Assembly: GCA_020059765.1 (NCBI GenBank)
Contig: JAGVBM010000326.1
Span: 1 to 7,870, forward strand
Origin: Bacillota bacterium
GTDB lineage: Bacteria; Bacillota; Bacilli; Tumebacillales; Effusibacillaceae
Length of the DNA: 7,870 bases
Direction: 5' to 3'
This document shows, piece by piece, positions 1 to 5,737 of the stretch. The position numbers and the translations under genes were made by a program. Position 1 is the stretch's first letter. The number at the start of each line of letters is the position of its first letter. The notes below the pieces were generated by a model. That model made no database searches. It was not told where the DNA came from and was given only the letters and a program-made list of their open reading frames with translations.

Positions 1-43
1 ATAAGAGTTTAAATCATTTGATTTTGAACTGAATCTTGCAACG

Positions 44-72
44 AGTGTAGCATGGGGTGCCAGATTCGTCAA
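44..72 (-). promoter_or_regulatory. Candidate promoter for the gene beyond the left edge
   Basis: On the minus strand, TTGACG (72-67) is followed by a 17-base spacer and TACACT (49-44), giving 5/6 and 4/6 matches to the sigma-A -35 and -10 boxes with ideal spacing. Transcription would start near position 37 and run off the left edge. In B. subtilis the gene after lysC is yslB, followed by the sdh operon, so a promoter here would suit a new transcription unit, but the gene itself is not in the window. The call rests on box matches only. Confidence 0.35.
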
Positions 73-98
73 GCCATTTTCCGGAAAATTTCGGGCTT
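71..98. other. Palindrome/hairpin just after lysC
   Basis: A perfect 14-bp palindrome (76-89, ATTTTCCGGAAAAT) is flanked by AAGCC (71-75) and GGCTT (94-98), which can pair around it. It begins 14 bases after the lysC stop codon. No U-run follows on the minus strand, so it is a poor intrinsic terminator. It overlaps the upstream side of the candidate -35 box at 67-72, so it could equally be an operator. Its role is not resolved. Confidence 0.3.
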
Positions 99-111
99 GT
101 GACGATGTTGA

Positions 112-615
112 CTATCTGGCTACGGTTGCCGTTTCCACCGCATCCAAACCGAATGAGGTGTGCAGCACTCCGACCGCTTTTTGCACATCATTCGCGTCAA
201 TCACGCAAGAAACTTTGATTTCTGAGGTGCTGACCATCTTGATCAGCATTCCGTTTTCGCTGAGCACCTGGAACATTTGCGCCGCCACGCCCGGATTGCT
301 GATCATTCCCGCACCGACAATCGAGACTTTCGCCAAATCTTCTTCACTCACGATTTCTTGCGCCCCCAGGCGGGATTGCAATGCCGTCAGCAGATCCATT
401 GCATGGGACAGATCATCTTTCGACACGGTAAACGATATGTCGCTGCCCTCATTTTGCACGATGCTCTGGACGATAATGTCGACATTGATGTTTTCCTCGG
501 CCAGTGTCCGGAATATCAACTGCAGATTGTCCTTCCGGTTGGGAACCCCCACCAGCGCTACTTTAGCAACATTCAAATCATAGGCGATTCCACTTACAAT
601 CAGTCCTTTTTCCAT
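112..615 (-). CDS. lysC: Aspartokinase beta subunit from an internal in-frame start
   Basis: B. subtilis aspartokinase II is known to be built from a full-length alpha chain and a beta chain made from an internal start in the same frame. Here an ATG at 615-613 (residue 246 of the long product) is preceded by AGGAGG at 626-621, five bases upstream, a better ribosome binding site than that of most genes in the window. The predicted beta chain is 167 residues, beginning M-E-K-G-L-I-V, and holds both ACT regulatory domains without the kinase domain. The position matches the 163-residue beta chain of the B. subtilis protein. This is seen in the sequence plus family precedent; expression of the short form is inferred. 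Confidence 0.75.
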   Translation of the reverse strand: MEKGLIVSGIAYDLNVAKVALVGVPNRKDNLQLIFRTLAEENINVDIIVQSIVQNEGSDISFTVSKDDLSHAMDLLTALQSRLGAQEIVSEEDLAKVSIVGAGMISNPGVAAQMFQVLSENGMLIKMVSTSEIKVSCVIDANDVQKAVGVLHTSFGLDAVETATVAR

Positions 616-1350
616 AACGGCCTCCTCTTTGACTAATGTTCCGGGAACAGGTTTGAAACTGGAGCGCACCATCAGCGGCACCCCGTATTGTTTGGCGTAT
701 TCAACGGCGCGCGGATGCAGGACGGCCGCACCCAAGTTCGCCAATTCAAGCATTTCGTCATAGGAAATTTCCTGAATCTTGCGTGCGTTTGGCACGATTC
801 GCGGGTCAGTGGAGTAGACGCCTTCGACATCGGTGTAGATTTCGCACAAATCCGCTTGCAATGCGGCTGCCAAGGCAACGGCGGTCGTGTCGGAACCGCC
901 GCGGCCGAGGGTGGTAATGTCCCCTTCTTCCGTCACTCCTTGAAACCCTGCAACCACTGTGACTTTCCCGGCATCCAACTGTTTTTTCAGTCGGCTTGCA
1001 TCAATTGCTGTAATGCGGGCCTTGCCGTGTACCGCTTCGGTTACAATCCCCGCCTGACCGCCGGTAAAGGATACACTGTCAATCCCGATCTCCTGCAGCG
1101 CCATGGACAACAGGGCAATCGAAATTTGCTCGCCCGTTGTCAGCAGGATATCCATTTCGCGAGACGGCCGCGTGCTTGACACTTTCAATGCCAAATCGAT
1201 CAAATTGTCTGTCGTGTCACCCATCGCCGAGACCACCACCGCCGCTGAATGGCCCGCTTCCACCGTATCGGCCACACGTCTTGCCACCCGTTTGATATGT
1301 TCCGGGCTTGCCAAAGAACTGCCTCCAAATTTTTGCACAATCAGCGCCAC
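112..1350 (-). CDS. lysC: Aspartokinase, lysine-sensitive type (alpha subunit)
   Basis: Aspartokinase phosphorylates L-aspartate with ATP to 4-phospho-aspartate, the first step toward lysine, diaminopimelate, methionine and threonine; it is cytosolic. The 412-residue product starts with the family signature V-Q-K-F-G-G-S-S. An amino acid kinase domain fills about residues 1-230, with the TTLGRGGSDTTA motif near 146-157 and YTDVEGVYSTDPR near 172-184. Two ACT domains follow (about 260-412) for feedback control. The length is close to B. subtilis LysC (408). I place the start at the GTG at 1350, not the in-frame GTG at 1359: the AAGGAG at 1364-1359 overlaps the earlier codon and lies 8 bases before the later one, and the resulting N-terminus aligns with the B. 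subtilis MGLIVQKFGG start. Expression is predicted to be controlled by the lysine riboswitch upstream. uvrC lies upstream, as in Bacillus. Confidence 0.96.
   Translation of the reverse strand: MALIVQKFGGSSLASPEHIKRVARRVADTVEAGHSAAVVVSAMGDTTDNLIDLALKVSSTRPSREMDILLTTGEQISIALLSMALQEIGIDSVSFTGGQAGIVTEAVHGKARITAIDASRLKKQLDAGKVTVVAGFQGVTEEGDITTLGRGGSDTTAVALAAALQADLCEIYTDVEGVYSTDPRIVPNARKIQEISYDEMLELANLGAAVLHPRAVEYAKQYGVPLMVRSSFKPVPGTLVKEEAVMEKGLIVSGIAYDLNVAKVALVGVPNRKDNLQLIFRTLAEENINVDIIVQSIVQNEGSDISFTVSKDDLSHAMDLLTALQSRLGAQEIVSEEDLAKVSIVGAGMISNPGVAAQMFQVLSENGMLIKMVSTSEIKVSCVIDANDVQKAVGVLHTSFGLDAVETATVAR
621..626 (-). promoter_or_regulatory. Internal ribosome binding site for the beta subunit
   Basis: AGGAGG within the lysC coding sequence (part of a GAGGAGG run) lies 5 bases before the in-frame ATG at 615. 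It encodes Glu-Glu-Ala codons of the long product, so the codon choice GAG-GAG also serves as a Shine-Dalgarno site. Confidence 0.7.
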
Positions 1351-1358
1351 TTCTTCCA

Positions 1359-1364
1359 CTCCTT
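1359..1364 (-). promoter_or_regulatory. lysC ribosome binding site that decides the start
   Basis: AAGGAG overlaps the first base of the upstream GTG at 1359 and stands 8 bases from the GTG at 1350. Only the latter has workable spacing, which selects the 412-residue product. Confidence 0.8.
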
Positions 1365-1437
1365 AACCTATTCTTTTTTTCTGGGCAGCATGCGCCATAT
1401 TCTTTCTGTTTCTTGCTTCCCCAATTCTTGCACGAAT

Positions 1438-1485
1438 AAAAAAAACGGCAACAGAAGACATGAACAGAGCCGCCTTCTATTGCCG
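1438..1485 (-). terminator. Riboswitch-controlled intrinsic terminator in the lysC leader
   Basis: On the minus strand a 12-bp stem forms between 1485-1474 and 1457-1446 (CGGCAATAGAAG with CTTCTGTTGCCG, one G-U pair) around a 16-base loop, directly followed by eight U residues (1445-1438). It lies about 90 bases ahead of the lysC start and downstream of the lysine aptamer. The expected behaviour is termination when lysine is bound and readthrough into lysC when it is scarce. Confidence 0.9.
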
Positions 1486-1548
1486 TCCGAAAAGTATCGT
1501 CAGCATATCAGCGCCCCCTCTCGCGATGTTGCACTTCCGTTCCGGCAA
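1480..1548 (-). promoter_or_regulatory. Possible antiterminator of the lysine riboswitch
   Basis: The linker bases 1548-1543 (TTGCCG) are perfectly complementary to 1485-1480 (CGGCAA), which is the first half of the terminator 5' arm. Beyond a small 3-by-2 internal loop, 1539-1534 (CGGAAG) can pair with 1493-1488 (TTTTCG), with two G-U pairs. Forming this 12-pair helix would block the terminator. A competing hairpin, 1558-1554 with 1547-1543 (CGGCA/TGCCG, 6-base loop), could hold the linker arm. How either is coupled to aptamer P1 is not obvious by eye, so this is inferred. Confidence 0.45.
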
Positions 1549-1590
1549 ATCCCTGCCGCCAGTCGCGCAATCCCTTTTCACGCATTCAGC

Positions 1591-1771
1591 GAGATAGTTC
1601 TCCACAAAAAGCCAAGGGAAGCTTTCCGTGACAGTCCTGCACCTGTTCGATGCAGGCCCAGCCAGACGTTTTCGGGAAACACGCCCGCTTCGGCGAACAC
1701 CCCTTTTCTTTTGCATCACGGAGTTCCCGGCTCTCCGCAAAAGTACTCATGGTGATTCGCGCCTCTACCTC
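1591..1771 (-). promoter_or_regulatory. Lysine riboswitch (L-box) aptamer
   Basis: Read on the minus strand, this 181-base element carries the conserved L-box landmarks in order. The P1 5' strand GAGGTAG (1771-1765) runs into GAGGCGCGA, followed by GAGTAC with its loop-E-like motif. Next comes a P2 helix (CTTTTGC paired with GCAAAAG), then the AAAAGGGG and GCCGAAGCG core segments. P4 is a six-pair stem CCTGCA/TGCAGG, followed by GGACTGTCA. P5 is CACGGAAAGC with GCTTTTTGTG, and the element closes with GGAGAACTATCTC, whose last seven bases (1597-1591) pair with the P1 5' strand. The segments align with the B. subtilis lysC leader from memory. It binds lysine and controls the downstream terminator, feeding back on aspartokinase. 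It sits between the lysC promoter and the coding region. Confidence 0.95.
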
Positions 1772-1807
1772 ACCCCGATTGAGATGAGGCCATATTAATT
1801 TTTTGTC

Positions 1808-1836
1808 ATTATACCATTGGTCAAAAATCAGGTCTA
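1808..1836 (-). promoter_or_regulatory. Promoter of the lysC leader
   Basis: A consensus TATAAT (1813-1808) has an extended TG one base upstream and a TAGACC -35 box (1836-1831, 4/6) at exactly 17 bases. Transcription would start near 1801, about 30 bases before aptamer P1, giving a leader of about 450 bases before the lysC start. It lies about 65 bases after the uvrC stop codon, so lysC can be transcribed independently of the upstream genes. Confidence 0.8.
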
Positions 1837-1902
1837 GACTTTCATGCGCATCTTCCCGTGGGGGATGTCTGCCGCGGATGTCGGCCGATTGCTTGAACGC
1901 TC

Positions 1903-3681
1903 CTAGACTTGCCGCAAAAATCCCAAAATTTCCCTGGCTAATTTGTCACCAATGCCGATTTTCCGGAATTCCTCGACCGGCGCTTCCTTGATCGCCTCAA
2001 TCGAACCGAAATGTTTCAGCAGCTGTTTGCGGCGTTTCTCCCCAATCCCCGGAATGTCGTCGAGAATCGACCGGATCGCCTGTTTGTTATGGGTCTGCCG
2101 ATGGAAGGCAATCGCAAACCGGTGCACTTCTTCCTGAATCCGCGTCAACAAATAGAAGGACTGGGAGGAACGGTCAATCGGAACCGGGTCCGGATCATCG
2201 CCGAAAAACAGTTGGCTGGTACGGTGCCTATCGTCCTTTGCCAATCCGCAAACCGGGATATCCAAATCCAGCTCATTGTGCATCACGTCCAGAACAGCGG
2301 AAATTTGCCCCTTGCCGCCGTCAAGCACAATCAAGTCCGGCAGCGGCTGTTTCTCTCGCAGCGCCCGTACCAAACGACGGCGGATCACTTCCCGCATCGA
2401 TCCGTAATCATCCGGTCCCTGCACCGACTTGATTTTGTATTTGCGGTATTCTTTTTTGGCCGGTTGTCCGTTGATGAACACCACCATCGCGGCCACCGCA
2501 TCGGCGCCCTGGATATTGGAGTTGTCGAAGGATTCGATCCGCATCGGAGCAGGAATTGCCAGAATGTCTCCGAGCTGCTGCACAGCGCGAATCGTCCGGT
2601 CCATGTCGCGGTCGATCATTTTGAATCGTTCTTCCAGGGCAATCTTCGCGTTTTCACAAGCCATATCCACCAACTGTTTCTTGCTCCCCCGCTGCGGCAC
2701 CTTCACTTTAACGGACAGCCATTCCTCCAACAGTTCAGCGTCAATCCCCTGCGGCAGCAGGATTTCTTTCGGCAGATCGGCGTTGTCAAAATAGAATTGG
2801 GTAACATAGGAAAGAAAATCCTCCTGTTCCTCGCCGAAATGCTGGAATGTCGCCGCGTCCCGCTCGATCAGCTTGCCCGAACGGACATAGAAGGTCTGCA
2901 CGCACATCATCCCTTTGTCCGCGTAGTAGCCGAACACATCCCGGTTGACCGTATCGCCGAGGTCGATTTTTTGCTTTTCCATCACCGCGTCGATATGATG
3001 AATCAAATCCCTCAGTTCTTTTGCCCGTTCAAAATTCAGCTGCGCCGCCTCTTGCTGCATTCTCTCCGTCAACTGCTGCTTGATTTCACCGTGTCCGCCG
3101 TTAAGGAACTTGCCGATCTCTTTGGTCATCTGTTCGTATACGCTCGTTTCCACCGGAAATTCGCAGGGTGCAACACACTGATTGATATGGTAATAAAGGC
3201 ATACTTTCGGTTTCAGTGTTTTGCATTTGCGAAGCGGGTACAAGCGATCCAGCAGTTTCTTCGTTTCATTGGCAGCCCCCGCATTCGGATAGGGGCCGAA
3301 ATATTTCCCCCCATCTTTTTTGACCCGTCTTACAATTTCCAGCCTCGGATGGGTTTCGTTGGTAATCTTGATGTACGGGTACGTCTTGTCATCCTTCAGC
3401 ATGATGTTGTAATGGGGGGAATGTTTCTTGATCAGGTGGTTTTCCAGAATCAACGCTTCAATGACCGTGTCGGTCACGATATACTCAAAATCGGCAATGT
3501 TCGAAACCAAAAGCTGGGTTTTGCCGTCGTGCGTCCCGACGAAATAGGAGCGCACCCGGTTTTTTAACACTTTCGCCTTGCCGACGTAGATAATCTCGCC
3601 ATGCTTGTCCTTCATCAGGTACACGCCTGGTTTCGCCGGCAGCAGGGCCAATTTTTCCTTGATCTTTTCGCGAATTGTCAT
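1903..3681 (-). CDS. uvrC: Excinuclease ABC subunit C (UvrC)
   Basis: UvrC makes both incisions around a lesion in nucleotide excision repair after UvrA/UvrB have located the damage. The 592-residue product is full length. Visible parts: GIY-YIG nuclease domain at about 10-95 (GVY at 19-21, YVG at 32-34) for the 3' cut; four cysteines at 153, 161, 169 and 173, corresponding to the cluster reported to bind an Fe-S centre in E. coli UvrC; UvrB-interacting UVR helix pair at about 200-235; RNase H-like endonuclease domain for the 5' cut with D386 (FDNSNI), D454 (VLDGGKGQ) and H527 (FHRQ); and a helix-hairpin-helix region at about 540-575 (DDIPGIGEKRRK). I choose the ATG at 3681: AGGTGAT at 3692-3686 gives an extended Shine-Dalgarno match, whereas the GTG at 3690 lies inside it. 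It is likely cotranscribed and coupled with the MFS gene. Confidence 0.97.
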   Translation of the reverse strand: MTIREKIKEKLALLPAKPGVYLMKDKHGEIIYVGKAKVLKNRVRSYFVGTHDGKTQLLVSNIADFEYIVTDTVIEALILENHLIKKHSPHYNIMLKDDKTYPYIKITNETHPRLEIVRRVKKDGGKYFGPYPNAGAANETKKLLDRLYPLRKCKTLKPKVCLYYHINQCVAPCEFPVETSVYEQMTKEIGKFLNGGHGEIKQQLTERMQQEAAQLNFERAKELRDLIHHIDAVMEKQKIDLGDTVNRDVFGYYADKGMMCVQTFYVRSGKLIERDAATFQHFGEEQEDFLSYVTQFYFDNADLPKEILLPQGIDAELLEEWLSVKVKVPQRGSKKQLVDMACENAKIALEERFKMIDRDMDRTIRAVQQLGDILAIPAPMRIESFDNSNIQGADAVAAMVVFINGQPAKKEYRKYKIKSVQGPDDYGSMREVIRRRLVRALREKQPLPDLIVLDGGKGQISAVLDVMHNELDLDIPVCGLAKDDRHRTSQLFFGDDPDPVPIDRSSQSFYLLTRIQEEVHRFAIAFHRQTHNKQAIRSILDDIPGIGEKRRKQLLKHFGSIEAIKEAPVEEFRKIGIGDKLAREILGFLRQV

Positions 3682-3685
3682 CCGT

Positions 3686-3692
3686 ATCACCT
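3686..3692 (-). promoter_or_regulatory. uvrC ribosome binding site overlapping the MFS stop
   Basis: AGGTGAT matches the 3' end of 16S rRNA beyond the core AGG and is 4 bases from the uvrC ATG (8 from the AGG core). Its first bases form part of the TAG stop codon of the transporter gene (3693-3691), so ribosomes ending there sit on the uvrC initiation site. This arrangement favours translational coupling. Confidence 0.75.
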
Positions 3693-4866
3693 ATTCTGAT
3701 CCTACCACAGTTTCCTGTCCAACCGACTTGAAATTTTTCAATGCCAGACGCAGCAGGAAGGCTGTTGCCACAGCCAACGCCCCGTTGAAATAAAAAGGGG
3801 CGGATGCGCCGAAGCTGTCCCACAACCAACCGGCAAAAAGCGAAGCCGGCAGCAGCCCGATGGCGACGAACATCGCATACATCCCCATCATCGTGGCCTT
3901 CAAGTCAGCCGGGGCGACATCGGCAACCAGCGCTTTTTCCACGCCTTTCGTCAAACCGCTGTATGCACCGTAAAGCGCGAACAACACGCCGACCCATTTG
4001 GCCGAATCAATCAAGGCGAATCCGAGGTACACTCCGCCGTACAACAGATATCCGGCAGTCAGTATCCCTTTTCGGCCGATCCGGTCCGACAGGCGTCCCA
4101 TCGGATAGGCGAACAAAGCGCCGGTCAGATGGAACAGCAAATACAAGAGCAGTGCGTCCGTCATCGACACCCCCAGATTCGATGCCCGCAAAATCAAAAA
4201 CTGGTTGGAGGAATTGGCCAGCGTAAACAGCAGGATGACAAGCAGCAATTGTTTGAGCCGAGGGTCCAACCGGGACCATTTGAACTCCATTTTCGGTTTC
4301 AGCACGCCTGTTGGCTCCTTTGGCTCCCGGACGAGCAGCAGAATTAGAACGCCCAACGCCACTGGGATCAACGAGTATGCAAACACGGTCGAGTAGCTGC
4401 TGTTTTCCTGCTGCAAAATCAGGTAGGCGACCGCCACTCCCAATGCGGCGCCCGTCATGTCCATCATTTGATGCAGCCCGAAAGCGCGGCCGTGCCTTTT
4501 CCGGCCGCCGGACTCGGCGATTAAGGCGTCCCTCGGCGCTGTGCGCACCCCTTTTCCGACACGATCGGACAACCGCCAAACAAATACGCCCACCCAAGAA
4601 GCGGAGAATACCAGAATCCCACGGCCGGCCGCCGACAGTCCGTAGCCGAAGATGGCCAAAGATTTCCGTCGTTTCAAACGGTCCGACGTATAGCCGGAAA
4701 CAAATTGCAGAAGGCTGGTGAGGCTTTCCGCCACGCCTTCAATCATCCCGATGACAAGCGGAGTGGTGCCGACAGAAACCAAATACAAGGGCACCAACGG
4801 ATACACCATGTAGGTGCCCAAATCGGTGAAAAAACTGACAAATCCCAAGATCCATATGTTGCTCAT
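3691..4866 (-). CDS. Major facilitator superfamily transporter
   Basis: This is a 391-residue integral membrane protein with alternating hydrophobic segments consistent with about 12 helices. The MFS motif A appears in both halves: GYTSDRLKRRK at about 58-68 and GRLSDRIGRKG at about 257-267. A further cytoplasmic-loop signature, SDRVGKGVRTAPRDALIAE at about 100-118, is shared with a subgroup of uncharacterised MFS proteins annotated only as MFS transporters. A longer charged loop (about 181-205, EPKEPTGVLKPK) separates the two halves. The substrate cannot be told from the sequence; secondary transport driven by the proton gradient is the family default. The start ATG has GGGAG eight bases upstream. 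It follows dedA by 21 bases and its stop overlaps the uvrC ribosome binding site, so the three genes probably share one message. Confidence 0.9.
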   Translation of the reverse strand: MSNIWILGFVSFFTDLGTYMVYPLVPLYLVSVGTTPLVIGMIEGVAESLTSLLQFVSGYTSDRLKRRKSLAIFGYGLSAAGRGILVFSASWVGVFVWRLSDRVGKGVRTAPRDALIAESGGRKRHGRAFGLHQMMDMTGAALGVAVAYLILQQENSSYSTVFAYSLIPVALGVLILLLVREPKEPTGVLKPKMEFKWSRLDPRLKQLLLVILLFTLANSSNQFLILRASNLGVSMTDALLLYLLFHLTGALFAYPMGRLSDRIGRKGILTAGYLLYGGVYLGFALIDSAKWVGVLFALYGAYSGLTKGVEKALVADVAPADLKATMMGMYAMFVAIGLLPASLFAGWLWDSFGASAPFYFNGALAVATAFLLRLALKNFKSVGQETVVGSE

Positions 4867-4887
4867 CGTTTTCTCTCCCGCCGTTCC

Positions 4888-5493
4888 CTATTCGGCTGTC
4901 TTGGATTTGGCGAGATATCTTTTGCCAACCCACCAAAGGCCCAGTCCGATCAGACCGGTCAACAATCCAACCCGCCAATAATGGTGCAGCGTCTTCGCTA
5001 CCATCCACCAATGCTCCTGCAAATAGACGCCCGCGCCGATAAACGTCAGCACCCATATCAGTCCGCCGGGAACTGCGTATGCAAGAAACGTTCGATAGGA
5101 CCATTTTCCGATGCCGGCCGTCAGGGCGGTCAAATGCCGCACACCCGGAACAAAGTAGCCAAAGGTTACCGCAAATTTGCCAAACCGTGCGAACCAGCCT
5201 TCCGCTTTGCCGAGTTTGGAGGGGGTAATCCCAATTTTGCCGCCATACTTCTCCAACAGCGGCAATCCGAATCGATGCCCCACATAATAGCTCAGGGACA
5301 TACCGGAAATACTGCCGAGAACACCGACCAGCACAGTCGCTACAAACTGCATCCTCCCTTGTGAAATCAGTGAACCGGCAAAGGTCAGCAGCCATTCATC
5401 CGGCAGAGGAAGGCCAACGATTCCGAGAACCAAGGAACCGAACAACCCTACGTATCCATACTGGGAAACAAACTGGAAAACGGGATCCTGCAT
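4888..5493 (-). CDS. DedA-family (VTT/SNARE-associated) membrane protein
   Basis: The product has 201 residues, typical of the DedA family of polytopic membrane proteins, whose members have been linked to lipid carrier or phospholipid flipping and envelope homeostasis. Family marks: GLPLPDEWLL at about 27-36 in the first re-entrant region, the glycine-rich GVLGSISGMSLSYYVG at about 57-72, and the second conserved region TFGYFVPGVRHLTALTAGIGK at 110-130, beginning after FARFGKFAV. The common F-x-R-F-x-P-x-x-R motif here reads F-G-Y-F-V-P-G-V-R: the first arginine is Tyr113, the second is kept as Arg119. Further hydrophobic helices lie at about 136-157 and 174-189, with a basic tail (GKRYLAKSK). 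The ATG at 5493 has AAGGGG about 9 bases upstream. It is first in the likely dedA-MFS-uvrC unit. The precise substrate is unknown. Confidence 0.9.
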   Translation of the reverse strand: MQDPVFQFVSQYGYVGLFGSLVLGIVGLPLPDEWLLTFAGSLISQGRMQFVATVLVGVLGSISGMSLSYYVGHRFGLPLLEKYGGKIGITPSKLGKAEGWFARFGKFAVTFGYFVPGVRHLTALTAGIGKWSYRTFLAYAVPGGLIWVLTFIGAGVYLQEHWWMVAKTLHHYWRVGLLTGLIGLGLWWVGKRYLAKSKTAE

Positions 5494-5540
5494 CGCGTCA
5501 TACCCCTTTTTGCAACCGTCGGAATTCTTTCAATACCCTA

Positions 5541-5570
5541 ATCAAATCCCCAATGTCCCATGGTTGTCAA
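5541..5570 (-). promoter_or_regulatory. Candidate promoter of the dedA-MFS-uvrC unit
   Basis: A perfect TTGACA -35 box (5570-5565) is followed after 18 bases by TTTGAT (5546-5541, 4/6). Transcription would start near 5534, about 40 bases before the dedA start. The -35 box is enclosed by a small inverted repeat, TGGTT and AACCA. The -10 box is weak, so the call is moderate. Confidence 0.5.
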
Positions 5571-5673
5571 GAACCAATCCTCAGACTAGTAGGGTTGCAC
5601 GTCCCGCTCGCATTCTATACTTTCGGACGCCTCAATTTCCCAGTTCTTCATACAAAAAAATTGCTTTTGCCCT

Positions 5674-5701
5674 TTCTCATCGTCAGAAAATCTGACATAA
5701 T
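5674..5701 (+). promoter_or_regulatory. Candidate promoter of the Lrp-type regulator and aminotransferase genes
   Basis: CATAAT (5696-5701, 5/6 to the -10 consensus) lies 16 bases after TTCTCA (5674-5679, 4/6 to the -35). Transcription would start near 5708, about 30 bases before the ATG at 5738. The spacer is filled by the inverted repeat described separately. Confidence 0.45.
5682..5696. promoter_or_regulatory. Inverted repeat, likely operator for the adjacent Lrp/AsnC regulator
   Basis: GTCAG, five A/T-rich bases (AAAAT) and CTGAC form a perfect 5-bp-arm dyad of 15 bases. Its layout (CAG, A/T centre, CTG) resembles the YAG...CTR core of the Lrp consensus. It fills the spacer of the candidate promoter and touches the -10 box, as expected for negative autoregulation. 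The dyad is seen directly; the regulator assignment is inferred from proximity and family habit. Confidence 0.5.
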
Positions 5702-5737
5702 GTCTACAAAACCAACTGCACTGGAGAGAGGCACTGT

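Noticed and set aside
1477..1740. An 87-codon open frame on the minus strand upstream of lysC
   Set aside because: It lies across the lysine aptamer and its linker, has no good ribosome binding site, shows an Arg-rich composition typical of a non-coding GC-rich frame, and its bases are explained by conserved RNA structure.
1822..1827. TTGACC (minus strand) as the -35 box of the lysC promoter
   Set aside because: It is only about 8 bases upstream of TATAAT, too close for sigma-A. TAGACC at 1836-1831 has the proper 17-base spacing and the -10 is of the extended type.
1834..1910. Direct repeat CTAGACTT at 1834-1841 and 1903-1910
   Set aside because: An eight-base repeat is expected by chance at this length. 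One copy contains the uvrC stop codon and the other overlaps the lysC -35 box, with no flanking similarity or element between them.
2011..3567. A 518-codon open frame on the plus strand
   Set aside because: It is the antisense shadow of uvrC. The composition is rich in His, Gln and Phe, as expected for the reverse complement, and the opposite strand encodes a complete, recognisable UvrC.
4739..5395. Long frames on both strands over the dedA-MFS junction
   Set aside because: They overlap two recognised genes in other frames, cross the real stop and start codons, and have no family motif or ribosome binding site.
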